A stretch of DNA of 44,740 nucleotides from the NCBI RefSeq assembly GCF_004522095.1, contig NZ_SPUI01000013.1, forward strand, positions 1-44,740. Reading direction: 5' to 3'. Below the pieces are notes generated by a model that saw nothing but the letters and a program-made list of their open reading frames with translations, was not told where the DNA came from and did not search any database. The position numbers and the translations under genes were made by a program. Source of the DNA: Nocardioides sp. 503 (GTDB lineage Bacteria; Actinomycetota; Actinomycetes; Propionibacteriales; Nocardioidaceae). Below, in pieces: positions 32,753 to 40,920 of the stretch (within the stretch, counting starts at the first letter, position 1; each line of letters starts with the position of its first letter).

Positions 32753-32758
32753 ACGCTA
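32753..32758 (-). promoter_or_regulatory. -10 element of the O-acetyltransferase gene (leaderless)
   Basis: TAGCGT on the minus strand, six bases before the ATG at 32746. Confidence 0.5.
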
Positions 32759-32817
32759 CCCGCACGCGGCGCCGCGATGCCCGGCCCAACAAGTGGAGCA
32801 CCCCTCCGGTTAGGGGC

Positions 32818-32823
32818 TATCCT
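32818..32823 (+). promoter_or_regulatory. -10 element of the PAP2 gene (leaderless)
   Basis: TATCCT, the closest to the TATAAT consensus in the window. It ends six bases before GTG 32830. Three consecutive GTG codons (32827, 32830, 32833) leave the exact start open. Confidence 0.5.
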
Positions 32824-32829
32824 GAGGTG

Positions 32830-33669
32830 GTGGTGACGCTGGATCAGTGCCGGAGAGCCCCCGGCGAGCGGCTGCGCGACCGAGCCCGGGACGCCGTGCC
32901 GGAGCGTGTTCCGGCGACGGCGTCACGGCTGGTGTCGGCCCTCCGGGCCCACTGGGTCGTCGAGCTCGGGGTGCTGGCCGGGCTCTTCGCCGCCTACAAC
33001 CTGATCCGCGCCGCCCAGGGCGACGACGCCGGTGCGGCCATGGCGCACAGCCGCTGGGTGCTCGGCCTCGAGGGGGACGTCTTCCGCCACGTCGAGGTGC
33101 CGCTGAACGCATGGATGGGCACGTCGCCCGTCGTCGCCGTCGCGGCCTGCTACTTCTACGCGCTCATGCACTACGTCGTGACGCCGACGGTCCTGCTGCT
33201 CACGCGCCGCGCCGGTGGGTGGCTCTACTGGCGCGGCTACTGGGCGATCGTCCTCGCGTCGGCGATCGCGCTGGCCGTCTACGCCGCCTGGCCGATGGCG
33301 CCGCCTCGTCTCGTCCCCGACCTCGGCATCGCCGACGTGATGCGCGACTACTCCGCCTACGGGTGGTGGGGCTCGGCGGCCTCCGCTCCACGCGGCATCG
33401 GCGACGCCACCAACCAGTACGCCGCGATGCCGTCGCTGCACTTCGGGTGGTCGCTGTGGTGCGCCGTGCAGCTGTGGGGACTGCCGTCGCGTCTCTGGCG
33501 GGTCCCCGCCGTGGCCTACCCCGTGCTGCAGGTCCTGGTCGTGCTCGCCACCGGCAACCACTTCCTCCTCGACGTCGTCGGCGGCGCCGCCGTCGTGACC
33601 CTGGCCTACCTCGCGGTGGCTCTCGGGCGCCACCTCCTGCTCTCCCGCGACGAGCGCGCCAGGATCTGA
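32830..33669 (+). CDS. PAP2-family membrane phosphatase / inositolphosphotransferase-like
   Basis: 279 residues with about six membrane helices (from residue ~42 on) after a basic cytoplasmic N-terminus. The PAP2 motifs are AAMPSLHFGWSLW with His204 and GNHFLLDVVGG with His244 and Asp248, the phosphate-transfer pair. The PSLH form and the lack of a strict KxxxxxxRP first motif are like the Aur1/Ipt1-type branch, which handles inositol- or lipid-phosphates. Substrate is likely a lipid phosphate at the outer membrane face; the exact one is unknown. The start is one of three adjacent GTG codons; 32830 fits the leaderless spacing. Confidence 0.85.
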   Translation: MVTLDQCRRAPGERLRDRARDAVPERVPATASRLVSALRAHWVVELGVLAGLFAAYNLIRAAQGDDAGAAMAHSRWVLGLEGDVFRHVEVPLNAWMGTSPVVAVAACYFYALMHYVVTPTVLLLTRRAGGWLYWRGYWAIVLASAIALAVYAAWPMAPPRLVPDLGIADVMRDYSAYGWWGSAASAPRGIGDATNQYAAMPSLHFGWSLWCAVQLWGLPSRLWRVPAVAYPVLQVLVVLATGNHFLLDVVGGAAVVTLAYLAVALGRHLLLSRDERARI

Positions 33670-33750
33670 CACCACATCCGAGCAGGTGCGTGTCGGACGC
33701 AACCTTCCGCGCGGAGGTGTCGTCAAGTGGGGTACGAAAGGGGTGCCCCG

Positions 33751-34281
33751 ATGGCCTTCTCGACCACCAAGCAAGCACCAGCCGCGCCGGCGTACGACGA
33801 GTACGCGGCGTCGGCCTGGCCGTGGCTCTACCGCTGCGCGTACCTGCTCAGCGGCAACCACGCGGACGCCGAGGACCTGGCGCAGCAGACGCTGCTGCAG
33901 GCCTACCGGTCCTGGTCCAAGGTGAGCCGCGCCGACGAGCCGCGTGCCTACCTGCGACGGATGCTGACCAACCTCTACATCTCCCAGCGCCGCCCCCAGG
34001 CGCGCCGCCTGGAGCTGCTCACCGACGCCCCGCCCGAGCCGCGGACGGCGTCGGGGGACGCGGGCCCCGAGGACCGGATGGTCCTGTGGCCGCACGTCGC
34101 GTCCCTGCCGCCGAGGCAACGGGCGGTGATCGTCCTGCGCTACTACGAGCAGCTCAGCGAGCGCGAGATCGCCGATGCGCTCGACTGCTCGACCGGCAAC
34201 GTCAAGTCCACGGCGCACCGTGCGCTCCAAGCCCTGCGAGCCGCCGTCGGCCCCGAGGCACACGACGGAGAGGAGGTCTGA
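33751..34281 (+). CDS. ECF RNA polymerase sigma factor (SigE family)
   Basis: 176 residues. Sigma region 2 covers ~20-84 (YLLSGNHADAEDLAQQTLLQAYRSWSKV, then AYLRRMLTNLYISQRR). Region 4 covers ~111-166 with the helix-turn-helix LSEREIADALDCSTGNVKST. It directs RNA polymerase to stress or envelope promoters. ATG 33751 is chosen because AAAGGGG lies seven bases upstream; GTG 33727 adds eight unconserved residues. The next gene starts one base after this stop codon and encodes a membrane protein, so the pair is probably a sigma/anti-sigma unit. Confidence 0.92.
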   Translation: MAFSTTKQAPAAPAYDEYAASAWPWLYRCAYLLSGNHADAEDLAQQTLLQAYRSWSKVSRADEPRAYLRRMLTNLYISQRRPQARRLELLTDAPPEPRTASGDAGPEDRMVLWPHVASLPPRQRAVIVLRYYEQLSEREIADALDCSTGNVKSTAHRALQALRAAVGPEAHDGEEV

Positions 34282-34282
34282 C

Positions 34283-35434
34283 ATGGCCACCGAGATCGAA
34301 GAGATGCTGGCCCGCGAGCTGCACGAGGTCGCGGGTGGAGTCCGGGTGCCGCCCCTGCCGGCCCTGCCCACCGAGGCGCCGAAGGCGGCCGCGTCGTGGG
34401 TCGTCAGGCCGCTGCTGGCCGCCGCGGTCGTGGCCCTGGTCATCGGGCTCGTGGCCGTGATCGCCGGCCGCGGCGGTGACGACAGGCCGCAGCCCGCTCC
34501 CTCCCCGAGCCCGACCGTGACCGAGACCGACGTCTCGACCGCGGCGCCGACGGTGCCCTACGTCGTCGACGGTCGGCTCTACTCCGGCGGCGAGCAGGTG
34601 CCGGGGGAGTGGTGGGGGTTGCAGACCGGCGGCGAGGTGTGGCTCGCGGTGCAGTCGGACGGCTCCTGGTGGTGGGGCCGGCCGGGTGCGGAGCCGCGCC
34701 GTCTCGAGGGCGAGGTGCAGCAGTCGCCGGCCCTCTCGCCCGACGGCGGCTACGTCGCCTGGATCGACGTCAGCAGCGGGAAGGCGGTGCTCACCGGCGC
34801 CGACACCCAGCCCGCGGGGGAGGGCTTCGGGGACGCGCCGATCGAGGACCTGCCGACCTCCGAGGACGGTGTCGGCCTCACTGTCCCCGCCGTCACCGAC
34901 GAGGGCGACGTGTTCGTCACCGGCATGCGCACCCGCCTGATGTGGCGCGCGCAGTTCGAGGACCAGCGGACCGTCGTGGACCTCACCCAGACGGCCCCGG
35001 CCCAGCGCGTCCTGCAGGCGACGGTGGCCGGGCTGGTCGTGGTCGACGAGTCCGACGGTCCCACCGACTCCGCGGAGACGGCGCCGTACCTCGCCACCGT
35101 CTCAGGCGAGGGCCGGATCGACGAGGTGTCGCCGCTGCCGACGTTCGACTCCTTGGAGGTCAGCACCGCAGGCACCTGGCTGGTGCGCTCGGCTGGTGGG
35201 ACCACCGTCGGCGACGTCATGGGCACGGCGACGCTGCAGGCCCAACCGACCGTGGGTGGCGACGAGGTCGTCCTGCGAGCGCCGCAGGGCGGAGCCTTCG
35301 GCAACTCCAGCTGGCACTGGGAGGACGACGACAACCTGATCGCCTGGGTGACGCCCGCAGGGCGGGACGACGGGGGACAGGCGACCCGCTGCAACGTCAG
35401 TCTGGGGAAGTGCGTGCTCCTGCCCGACGCCTAG
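34283..35434 (+). CDS. Single-pass membrane protein, candidate anti-sigma factor
   Basis: 383 residues. Residues 1-41 are a short cytoplasmic part (MATEIEEMLARELHEVAGGV), 42-62 a membrane helix, 63-~85 a Pro/Ser linker, and the rest an extracytoplasmic domain with repeated Trp-rich and DGGY-type strands resembling a beta-propeller. Two Cys (RCNVSLGKC) near the C-terminus may form a disulfide. The cytoplasmic part lacks the zinc-binding HxxxCxxC of ZAS anti-sigma factors. GAGGAGG before the ATG and a one-base gap to the sigma gene show coupling. The role as anti-sigma is inferred from gene order and topology; the outer domain could sense a ligand. Confidence 0.75.
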   Translation: MATEIEEMLARELHEVAGGVRVPPLPALPTEAPKAAASWVVRPLLAAAVVALVIGLVAVIAGRGGDDRPQPAPSPSPTVTETDVSTAAPTVPYVVDGRLYSGGEQVPGEWWGLQTGGEVWLAVQSDGSWWWGRPGAEPRRLEGEVQQSPALSPDGGYVAWIDVSSGKAVLTGADTQPAGEGFGDAPIEDLPTSEDGVGLTVPAVTDEGDVFVTGMRTRLMWRAQFEDQRTVVDLTQTAPAQRVLQATVAGLVVVDESDGPTDSAETAPYLATVSGEGRIDEVSPLPTFDSLEVSTAGTWLVRSAGGTTVGDVMGTATLQAQPTVGGDEVVLRAPQGGAFGNSSWHWEDDDNLIAWVTPAGRDDGGQATRCNVSLGKCVLLPDA

Positions 35435-36282
35435 CCGGTCAGGATCTCGCGGTGGTCGTCGAGGAAGGCCCGCAGCGTGCGGGCCGGGCGGCCGGTGACG
35501 CGCTCGACCGTGTCGGTGACCACCGCGAAGGTGCCTGCCTGGACCCGCTCGAAGGTCACGCGGGTGAGGTCCCGCTCGAAGCCCTCGGTGCCCTCCAGCG
35601 CCGCTTCGAGCGGGATCTCACGGTGCGTCACGGGCCGACCGGCGGCCTCGGCGAGCAGGCCGGCGGTGTCCTCGAGGGTGACGGCCTCGGGACCGGAGAG
35701 CTCGTGCACCTGGCCGCCGTGCCCGTCGTCGAGCAGCGCCCGTTCGGCCACGGCCGCGATGTCGCGGACGTCGATCCATGCCACGGACGCACCGCCGCTG
35801 GAGAACCGCAGCTCCCCGGTCTCGGCGATCTCGTCGAGGTAGAAGCGCGGGTCGGTGAGGACCTGCATGAACCAGCTCGGCCGCAGGATCGTCCAGGGCC
35901 GCCCGCTGTCGCGCACCGCGCGCTCGGCCCGCACCGCCCAGCCGGCTGTGCCCTCCGGCACGTCTTCGGCCGCCCTCTCCGACAGCAGCACGATGCGGGT
36001 CGAGGGCACGGTCTCGGCGACCAGCGCCGCGATCAGCTCCGGGGCATCGGCGCGGTCGGGCCGGACGACGTACACCGCGTCGACGCCGTCGAGCGCCCCT
36101 GCCCACCCGTCGGGGTCGTCCCAGGAGAAGGAGGTGGGGCGTACGCCGTCAGCGGTCACGGTGGACGGCGTGCTGCTGCCGCCGAGCACCTCGACGTCCG
36201 GACGCGCGGCGAGCAGCTCCGCCAGCGGCACGCCGGTCTTGCCGCGGACACCGGTCACCAGGACACGCGTCGATGCAGTCAT
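35431..36282 (-). CDS. NmrA-like NAD(P)-binding protein
   Basis: 283 residues. The N-terminal Rossmann motif is VTGVRGKTGVPLAELLAARP. The chain has DGVDAVYVVRPD, WTILRPSWFMQVL and an AWIDVRDIAAVAERALLD segment, all usual for the NmrA/azoreductase-like atypical short-chain dehydrogenases. There is no YxxxK pair in the catalytic place, which is common for NmrA-like sensors or reductases. It may reduce quinones or azo compounds or act as a redox sensor. The stop shares CTAG with the membrane protein gene. Confidence 0.88.
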   Translation of the reverse strand: MTASTRVLVTGVRGKTGVPLAELLAARPDVEVLGGSSTPSTVTADGVRPTSFSWDDPDGWAGALDGVDAVYVVRPDRADAPELIAALVAETVPSTRIVLLSERAAEDVPEGTAGWAVRAERAVRDSGRPWTILRPSWFMQVLTDPRFYLDEIAETGELRFSSGGASVAWIDVRDIAAVAERALLDDGHGGQVHELSGPEAVTLEDTAGLLAEAAGRPVTHREIPLEAALEGTEGFERDLTRVTFERVQAGTFAVVTDTVERVTGRPARTLRAFLDDHREILTG

Positions 36283-36334
36283 CCAGCCAGTCTGTCGGTC
36301 CGGGCATGGACAGCGGCATGAGAGTGCGGAGCCG

Positions 36335-36526
36335 TCAGCGGGTTCGGGTCCGTGAGTAGACCAAGACGCCGATGAAGATTGCGCCCAACGCGGCTTGCAT
36401 CACAGCACTGGCCCAGTCTTGTCGTGCCACCTGGTAGACGGCGCTCGCCACCAAGAGCACGGCGAGCGCGCTGACGCCGATGAGTCCCCACGAGTCTCGC
36501 AGGCGGCGCTGCGTTACGGCTGTCAC
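36335..36526 (-). CDS. Small two-helix membrane protein
   Basis: 63 residues starting VTAVTQRRLRDSW. Two hydrophobic segments (GLIGVSALAVLLVASAVYQV and AVMQAALGAIFIGVLVYS) flank a short charged turn. The C-terminus is Arg-rich, so both ends are probably cytoplasmic. TATGGT six bases before the GTG and no ribosome site suggest a leaderless mRNA. It lies next to RNase P RNA, on the same strand. The function is unknown. Confidence 0.7.
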   Translation of the reverse strand: MTAVTQRRLRDSWGLIGVSALAVLLVASAVYQVARQDWASAVMQAALGAIFIGVLVYSRTRTR

Positions 36527-36532
36527 GCCCGA

Positions 36533-36538
36533 ACCATA
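36533..36538 (-). promoter_or_regulatory. -10 element of the small membrane protein gene
   Basis: TATGGT on the minus strand, six bases before GTG 36526. Confidence 0.45.
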
Positions 36539-36548
36539 CTCAGCCAGG

Positions 36549-36927
36549 GACGAACGGGCTGGCCTGTAGGCCGGGTTCTGTCCTCGGTCGAGACCGAGGG
36601 GCGACCATCCATCTACGGCTGCCGTTGCCGCCAGCCTCCAGCGATCTACCCGTGCACTCGGGCGAGCAGCCCTCGGACGTGCACTGTCTGATCTTGCTCC
36701 AGGTGGGGTTTGCCGAGCCAGTCCGGTCGCCCGGGCCGCTGGTGGTCTCTTGCTCCACCGTTTCACCCTTACCGACTCCCTCCCGGAGGAGAGGGCCGGC
36801 GGTCTGTTCTCTGTGGCACTTTCCCGCGGGTTGCCCCGGGTGGGTGTTACCCACCACCTCGCTCTGCGGAGCCCGGACCTTCCTCGGGGAGTCTCCTCCA
36901 CGCGGTCGCCCGGCCAGCCCGTTCGCA
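36549..36927 (-). ncRNA. rnpB: RNase P RNA (class A)
   Basis: The catalytic RNA that matures tRNA 5' ends. On the minus strand the 5' region reads GAGGAAGGTCCGGGCTCC (conserved CR-I), and the 3' region holds ACAGAACCCGGCCTACAGG, the typical 3' signature. The terminal helix P1 is a perfect 14-bp pairing of 36912-36925 with 36551-36564. About 379 bases, normal for actinobacteria. The ends are estimated from P1. A few open frames cross it but match nothing. Confidence 0.95.
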
Positions 36928-36933
36928 CCTCGC

Positions 36934-36939
36934 ACTGTA
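36934..36939 (-). promoter_or_regulatory. -10 element of rnpB
   Basis: TACAGT on the minus strand, about six bases before the predicted 5' end of RNase P RNA at 36927. Confidence 0.5.
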
Positions 36940-37004
36940 GGGCAACCGGCCCGTGGGCGTCGCGTCGCCAGGAATGACCGCGTCGGTGGGGCTGTTGAGC
37001 AGGC

Positions 37005-37449
37005 ATGAACGACGACAGCATCCTCCAGGCTCCTCCGGTGGTGTTCCCGGGGCAGCAGCACGCACCCGAGTCCGCCTACGGCACGGCCTACGACCTGCTG
37101 TCGCGCCGCGCCCCGCGGGAGGCGATGGCGGTGCTCGAGCCGGCACTCGAGGCCGAGCCGGGCAACACCGGGCTGCGGCTGCTGCGCGCCTGGGCCTACC
37201 TGATGCGCGCCCAGCTGCGACGGGCGGAGGCGGAGCTGGCCGGGCTGGTCGAGGAGTACCCCGACGACGTGTGGGCCCGCCACGCCCTCGGTCGCAGCCT
37301 GGAGCGCCAGTCGAAGCTGGCCGAGGCGCTGCCGCACCTGCGCCTGGCCGCGGTGATGAGCGGCGAACCCCGAGCACGAGCTCGCCGTCCTGCGCGTCGA
37401 GCGGCTGCTCGCCGAGCGCGGCGAGAAGCGCTGGGACGAGCTCGCCTGA
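37005..37449 (+). pseudogene. TPR-repeat protein gene with a one-base frameshift
   Basis: The frame from ATG 37005 encodes TPR-like helices (AYDLLSRRAPREAMAVLEPALEAEP, WARHALGRSLERQSKLAEALPHLRLAAVMSG) and is clean to ~37364. It then turns into an Arg-rich run, ending at 37529 inside the next gene. The other frame continues sensibly as DPEHELAVLRVERLLAERGE and ends KRWDELA with TGA at 37449, if one A of GGCGAACCCC (37366-37367) is dropped. An intact product would be ~147 residues. It is a single-base insertion, either a real mutation or a sequencing error. The product of the intact frame would be a small cytosolic TPR protein of unknown partner. Confidence 0.8.
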
Positions 37450-37458
37450 GGCGGCCGC

Positions 37459-38298
37459 CTACGCGATCCGCGTCAGCGTCACCTCGACCGACATGCGCGA
37501 GGTCGAGGAGCCGGAGTAGATGCCGCTGAGCGGCTTGACGTCGCGGTAGTCGCGGCCGGTGGCGATGACGACGTACCGGTCGCCGGGCACGGCGTCGTTG
37601 GTCGGGTCGAAGGCGTGCCAGCCGTCGTCCCACCACTCCACCCACGCGTGCGACTCGCCGGGCACGGTCTCGCCGAGGACCGGGTCGTCGTTGGGGTGGA
37701 AGTAGCCCGAGACGTAGCGCGCCGGGATGCCGACCGAGCGCAGCCCGCCGATGACCAGGTGGACCATGTCCTGGCAGACGCCGGCGCGCTGCTGCCAGGC
37801 CACCGCCGCATGGGTCTGTACGTCGGTCGCGCCCGGCAGGAACTCCACCTCGTCGTGCACCAGCGCGCAGACGTCGCGCGCGGCCTCGCCGGGCAGCTCG
37901 TAGTCGGCGGCGATCTGCTTGACCCGCTGGGCGAAGTCGGCCGGCGGCTCGACGATGTCGGGCAGCGTGAGGTACTCCGTCCACCGGTCGGCCACCTCGC
38001 GGGTGGTGAGCGACTCCCACGAGGCCGACGGCGGCGGGGGAGCCGGGCGGTAGGTCTGCACCGTGGCCGTGGCGGTGACCGTCATCGCGTCGTGCGGGTC
38101 GACGACCTCGAACGCCGTCACCAACGTGCCGAAGTAGTCGCGGTACTCGTAGGTCCACGGCGGTGGCGACACCTCGAGCCGGCTGTGCAGCACGATCTGC
38201 TCGGGGGTCGTGACCGGGGTCAGGCGCGCCTGGTTGTAGGAGGCGACCGCCTTGCCATCGTACTCGAAGGTGGTGGTGTGCACGATCCGGATCTGCAT
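37459..38298 (-). CDS. Transglutaminase-like protein (bacterial N-terminal type)
   Basis: 279 residues. Residues 1-~85 are the bacterial transglutaminase-like N-terminal beta domain (MQIRIVHTTTFEYDGKAVASYNQARL). The core carries the papain-like triad: Cys in QRAGVCQDMVHL, His in ESHAWVEWW and Asp in HAFDPTND. It is the last gene of a three-gene unit; the ATG overlaps the stop of the alpha-E gene (ATGA). With an ATP-grasp and an alpha-E protein it forms a cassette found in many bacteria; a role in making or cutting isopeptide-like bonds has been proposed in the literature on these families, not shown here. Confidence 0.92.
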   Translation of the reverse strand: MQIRIVHTTTFEYDGKAVASYNQARLTPVTTPEQIVLHSRLEVSPPPWTYEYRDYFGTLVTAFEVVDPHDAMTVTATATVQTYRPAPPPPSASWESLTTREVADRWTEYLTLPDIVEPPADFAQRVKQIAADYELPGEAARDVCALVHDEVEFLPGATDVQTHAAVAWQQRAGVCQDMVHLVIGGLRSVGIPARYVSGYFHPNDDPVLGETVPGESHAWVEWWDDGWHAFDPTNDAVPGDRYVVIATGRDYRDVKPLSGIYSGSSTSRMSVEVTLTRIA

Positions 38299-39221
38299 CA
38301 GACGACTCCCTGCCAGGTCAGTGCCTCGGCGCCGGCGAAGTAGCGGCGGGTGACGGCCTCCGTGGCCAGCGCGCACGCCCGCTGGAGCCGCTCCATCTCC
38401 GTGGGCAGGTCGTGCAGGACGTCGGACAGGGAGCGGTACTCCAGCTCGGCGCGCATCCGGCCGAGCAGCCGCTGCGCCTCGTTCTGGAAGCCCGCGCGCG
38501 GGCCGGCCGACTCGAGGTTGTCGAGGCACTGCTCGGCCCGGTTGAGCGAGAACACCACCGAGCGCGGGAACAGCCGGTCCAGCAGCAGGAACTCCGCCGC
38601 GCCCCGGTCGGTCTCCAGACCGCGGTAGGTCCGCAGGAACGCCTCGTAGGCGCCGCACGCGCGCAGCGTCGAGGTCCACGGCGAGCCGTGGGAGAGCGAC
38701 GCGGTGGCCACCAGGCGCGAGGTCATGTCGGCGCGCTCGACGCAGCGCCCGAGCATCAGGAAGTGCCAGCCCTCGTCGCGGGTCATGGTGGCGTCGGCGG
38801 TGCCGTTGATCAGCGCCGCCCGCTCGCGCACCCACTGGAAGATCCCCGGCGCCCGCTGGGCGTGGAACTGCCCGCTCGGGATCGCCCGGTACGTCGTGTT
38901 GATGGCCTCCCACATCGGGACCGAGAGCGTCTCTCGGGCCCGCCGGGCGCTCTCGCGTGCCGCAGCCAGCGCGGAGGCGATCGAGACGGGGGAGGAGGGG
39001 TTGTAGGCGAGCTGGTCGAGCACCATCGTGACGCCGACCGCGCTGGTCGGCTCGTCCTCGACGCCCATGATCGACAGCAGCCCCCGGCAGGTGGCGTCCT
39101 CGTCGAGCGAGCTGTCCTCGAGCAGCAGCTGGGTCTGGACGTCGAGGATGCGGGCGGTGTCCTCCGCGCGCTCGACGTAGCGGCCGATCCAGAACATCGA
39201 CTCCGCGATCCGGCTCAGCAT
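38298..39221 (-). CDS. Alpha-E domain protein
   Basis: 307 residues, almost all alpha-helical, of the alpha-E (DUF403) family. It begins MLSRIAESMFWIGRYVERAEDTARILDV, the family signature, and contains WHFLMLGRCVERADMTSRL, a second copy of the RYVERAD-type helix. Its start lies inside the last bases of the ATP-grasp gene (7-base overlap), and its stop overlaps the transglutaminase start, so the three are one translationally coupled operon. No catalytic residues are known; a scaffold role for the ATP-grasp is possible. Confidence 0.92.
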   Translation of the reverse strand: MLSRIAESMFWIGRYVERAEDTARILDVQTQLLLEDSSLDEDATCRGLLSIMGVEDEPTSAVGVTMVLDQLAYNPSSPVSIASALAAARESARRARETLSVPMWEAINTTYRAIPSGQFHAQRAPGIFQWVRERAALINGTADATMTRDEGWHFLMLGRCVERADMTSRLVATASLSHGSPWTSTLRACGAYEAFLRTYRGLETDRGAAEFLLLDRLFPRSVVFSLNRAEQCLDNLESAGPRAGFQNEAQRLLGRMRAELEYRSLSDVLHDLPTEMERLQRACALATEAVTRRYFAGAEALTWQGVV

Positions 39222-40816
39222 GACGCCCCCTCGAGGTCGACGCGGCTCTTGCCCTGCTGCTGCTGCTCGGCCTGGTTCTTCAGGTCGAGGATCGCGGGCC
39301 CCTCGTCGGAGGGTTGCGAGGGCGGCGGCGAGGGAGGGGCGGCAGGCTCCTCCGGTGCGGCCGGAGGCGCGGGAGCCGGCACCTTCGGCCCGGCCAGCAC
39401 CCAGGTGTCCTTGGAGCCGCCGCCGCGCGAGGAGTTGACGATGAGCTCGCCCTCCGCGAGCGCGACCCGGGTGAGGCCGCCGGGCAGCACCCAGACGCGG
39501 TTGCCGTCGTTGACCGCGAACGGCCGCAGGTCGACGTGGCGGGGGCCGAGCTTGCCGTCGACGAACGTCGGGACCGTCGAGAGCTGCACCACCGGCTGCG
39601 CGATCCAGGAGCGCGGGTCCTGCAGCACCTTGGCCCGCAGCTCGTCGAGCTCCGCGCGCGAGGCGGCGGGCCCGATCACGATGCCCTTGCCCCCGGAGCC
39701 GTCGACCGGCTTGCAGACCAGCTCGTCGAGCCGGTCGAGCACCTCCTCGCGGGCGTCGTCGTCGCCCAGGCGCCAGGTGTCGACGTTCTTCAGCACCGGC
39801 TCCTCGCCGAGGTAGTAGCGGATCAGGTCGGGCAGGTAGGTGTAGACGAGCTTGTCGTCGGCCACGCCGTTGCCCGCGGCGTTGGCCAGCGTCACGTTGC
39901 CGGCGCGGGCGGCGTCGATCATGCCCGGGCAGCCCAGCATCGAGTCGGCGCGGAAGTGCACCGGGTCGAGGAACTCGTCGTCCACGCGCCGGTAGATCAC
40001 GTGCACCGGCTCCAGGCCCTTGGTGGTGCGCATCATGACGCGGCCGCGGTGGCACTCCAGGTCGCGGCCCTCGACGAGCTCGACGCCCATGGTGCGGGCG
40101 AGCAACGCGTGCTCGAAGTAGGCGCCGTTGTAGACGCCCGGGGTCAGCACGACGACCGTCGGGTCGGTGACGCCGGCCGGGGCCGCGGCGCGCAGCGCGG
40201 CCAGCAGCCTCTGGGGGTACGCCGCCACCGGGCGGATCCGGTGGGCCGCGACGGTCTCGGGGAGGGCCGCGGAGATCGCGCGCCGGTTGGTCATCACGTA
40301 GGAGACGCCCGAGGGGACCCGCACGTTGTCCTCGAGCACCCGGAACTCGCCCTGGTCGTCGCGGATCAGGTCGATGCCCGACACGTGCACCCGCACCCCG
40401 TTGGCGGGCCGGACACCGGCCGCCTCCCGGTGGTAGTGCGACGAGGTGGCGATGACCGAGCGCGGGATCACGCCGTCGTCGAAGACCTGCCCGGCGTCGT
40501 ACACGTCGGCCAGGAAGGCCTCGAGGCAGCGCACCCGCTGCTGGACGCCGCTCTCGATCGTGGTCCAGGTGTCCATCTCGATGACCCGCGGCAGGATGTC
40601 GAGGGGGAACGCGCGCTCCTCGCCGCCGATGTCGAACGTGACGCCCTGGTCGAGGTAGGTCGCCTGCAGCGCCTCGACCCGCGCCACGAGGTCGGGCGTG
40701 GTCATGGTCCCGAGGGAGTCGCGCAGACGGAGGTACGGCGGGCGCAGCTCGTCGCCGTCGAACATCTCGTCGTACGCCTGGCCGCCCGAGCCGTAGCCCT
40801 GGAACATCGCGTTCAT
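39215..40816 (-). CDS. Circularly permuted ATP-grasp protein
   Basis: 533 residues. The core (~15-465) is the circularly permuted ATP-grasp type 2 fold, with GIDLIRDDQGEFRVLEDNVRVPSGVSYV, GVYNGAYFEHALLARTMGVELVEGRDLE, and LVCKPVDGSGGKGIVIGP as the ATP-binding part. It likely forms an amide or peptide-like bond by way of an acyl-phosphate. Residues ~470-533 are an extra Pro/Ala/Gln-rich tail (PAPPAAPEEPAAPPSPPP ... EQQQQGKSRVDL), probably disordered. ATG 40816 is chosen because TAGGTT lies seven bases upstream; a TTG at 40825 would add three residues. It heads the operon with alpha-E and transglutaminase. Confidence 0.9.
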   Translation of the reverse strand: MNAMFQGYGSGGQAYDEMFDGDELRPPYLRLRDSLGTMTTPDLVARVEALQATYLDQGVTFDIGGEERAFPLDILPRVIEMDTWTTIESGVQQRVRCLEAFLADVYDAGQVFDDGVIPRSVIATSSHYHREAAGVRPANGVRVHVSGIDLIRDDQGEFRVLEDNVRVPSGVSYVMTNRRAISAALPETVAAHRIRPVAAYPQRLLAALRAAAPAGVTDPTVVVLTPGVYNGAYFEHALLARTMGVELVEGRDLECHRGRVMMRTTKGLEPVHVIYRRVDDEFLDPVHFRADSMLGCPGMIDAARAGNVTLANAAGNGVADDKLVYTYLPDLIRYYLGEEPVLKNVDTWRLGDDDAREEVLDRLDELVCKPVDGSGGKGIVIGPAASRAELDELRAKVLQDPRSWIAQPVVQLSTVPTFVDGKLGPRHVDLRPFAVNDGNRVWVLPGGLTRVALAEGELIVNSSRGGGSKDTWVLAGPKVPAPAPPAAPEEPAAPPSPPPSQPSDEGPAILDLKNQAEQQQQGKSRVDLEGASC

Positions 40817-40823
40817 GGCGCAC

Positions 40824-40829
40824 AACCTA
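40824..40829 (-). promoter_or_regulatory. -10 element of the ATP-grasp operon (leaderless)
   Basis: TAGGTT on the minus strand, seven bases before ATG 40816. The operon mRNA would lack a leader. Confidence 0.5.
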
Positions 40830-40907
40830 CAAAGGGCGTATGTCGCTCACGTGACGCGCCGCGCATGCTGGACCGACGACCTCGTCGGCGATCCCGGGCG
40901 CCGCGTG

Positions 40908-40913
40908 TAGTTT
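40908..40913 (+). promoter_or_regulatory. -10 element of the 61-residue protein gene (leaderless)
   Basis: TAGTTT, seven bases before ATG 40921. No ribosome site is present. Confidence 0.55.
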
Positions 40914-40920
40914 CGGCCGC

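Noticed and set aside
36540..37021. Several open frames within RNase P RNA
   Set aside because: The region folds as and carries the signatures of RNase P RNA; the frames match nothing. Only the 63-codon membrane protein beside it is kept.
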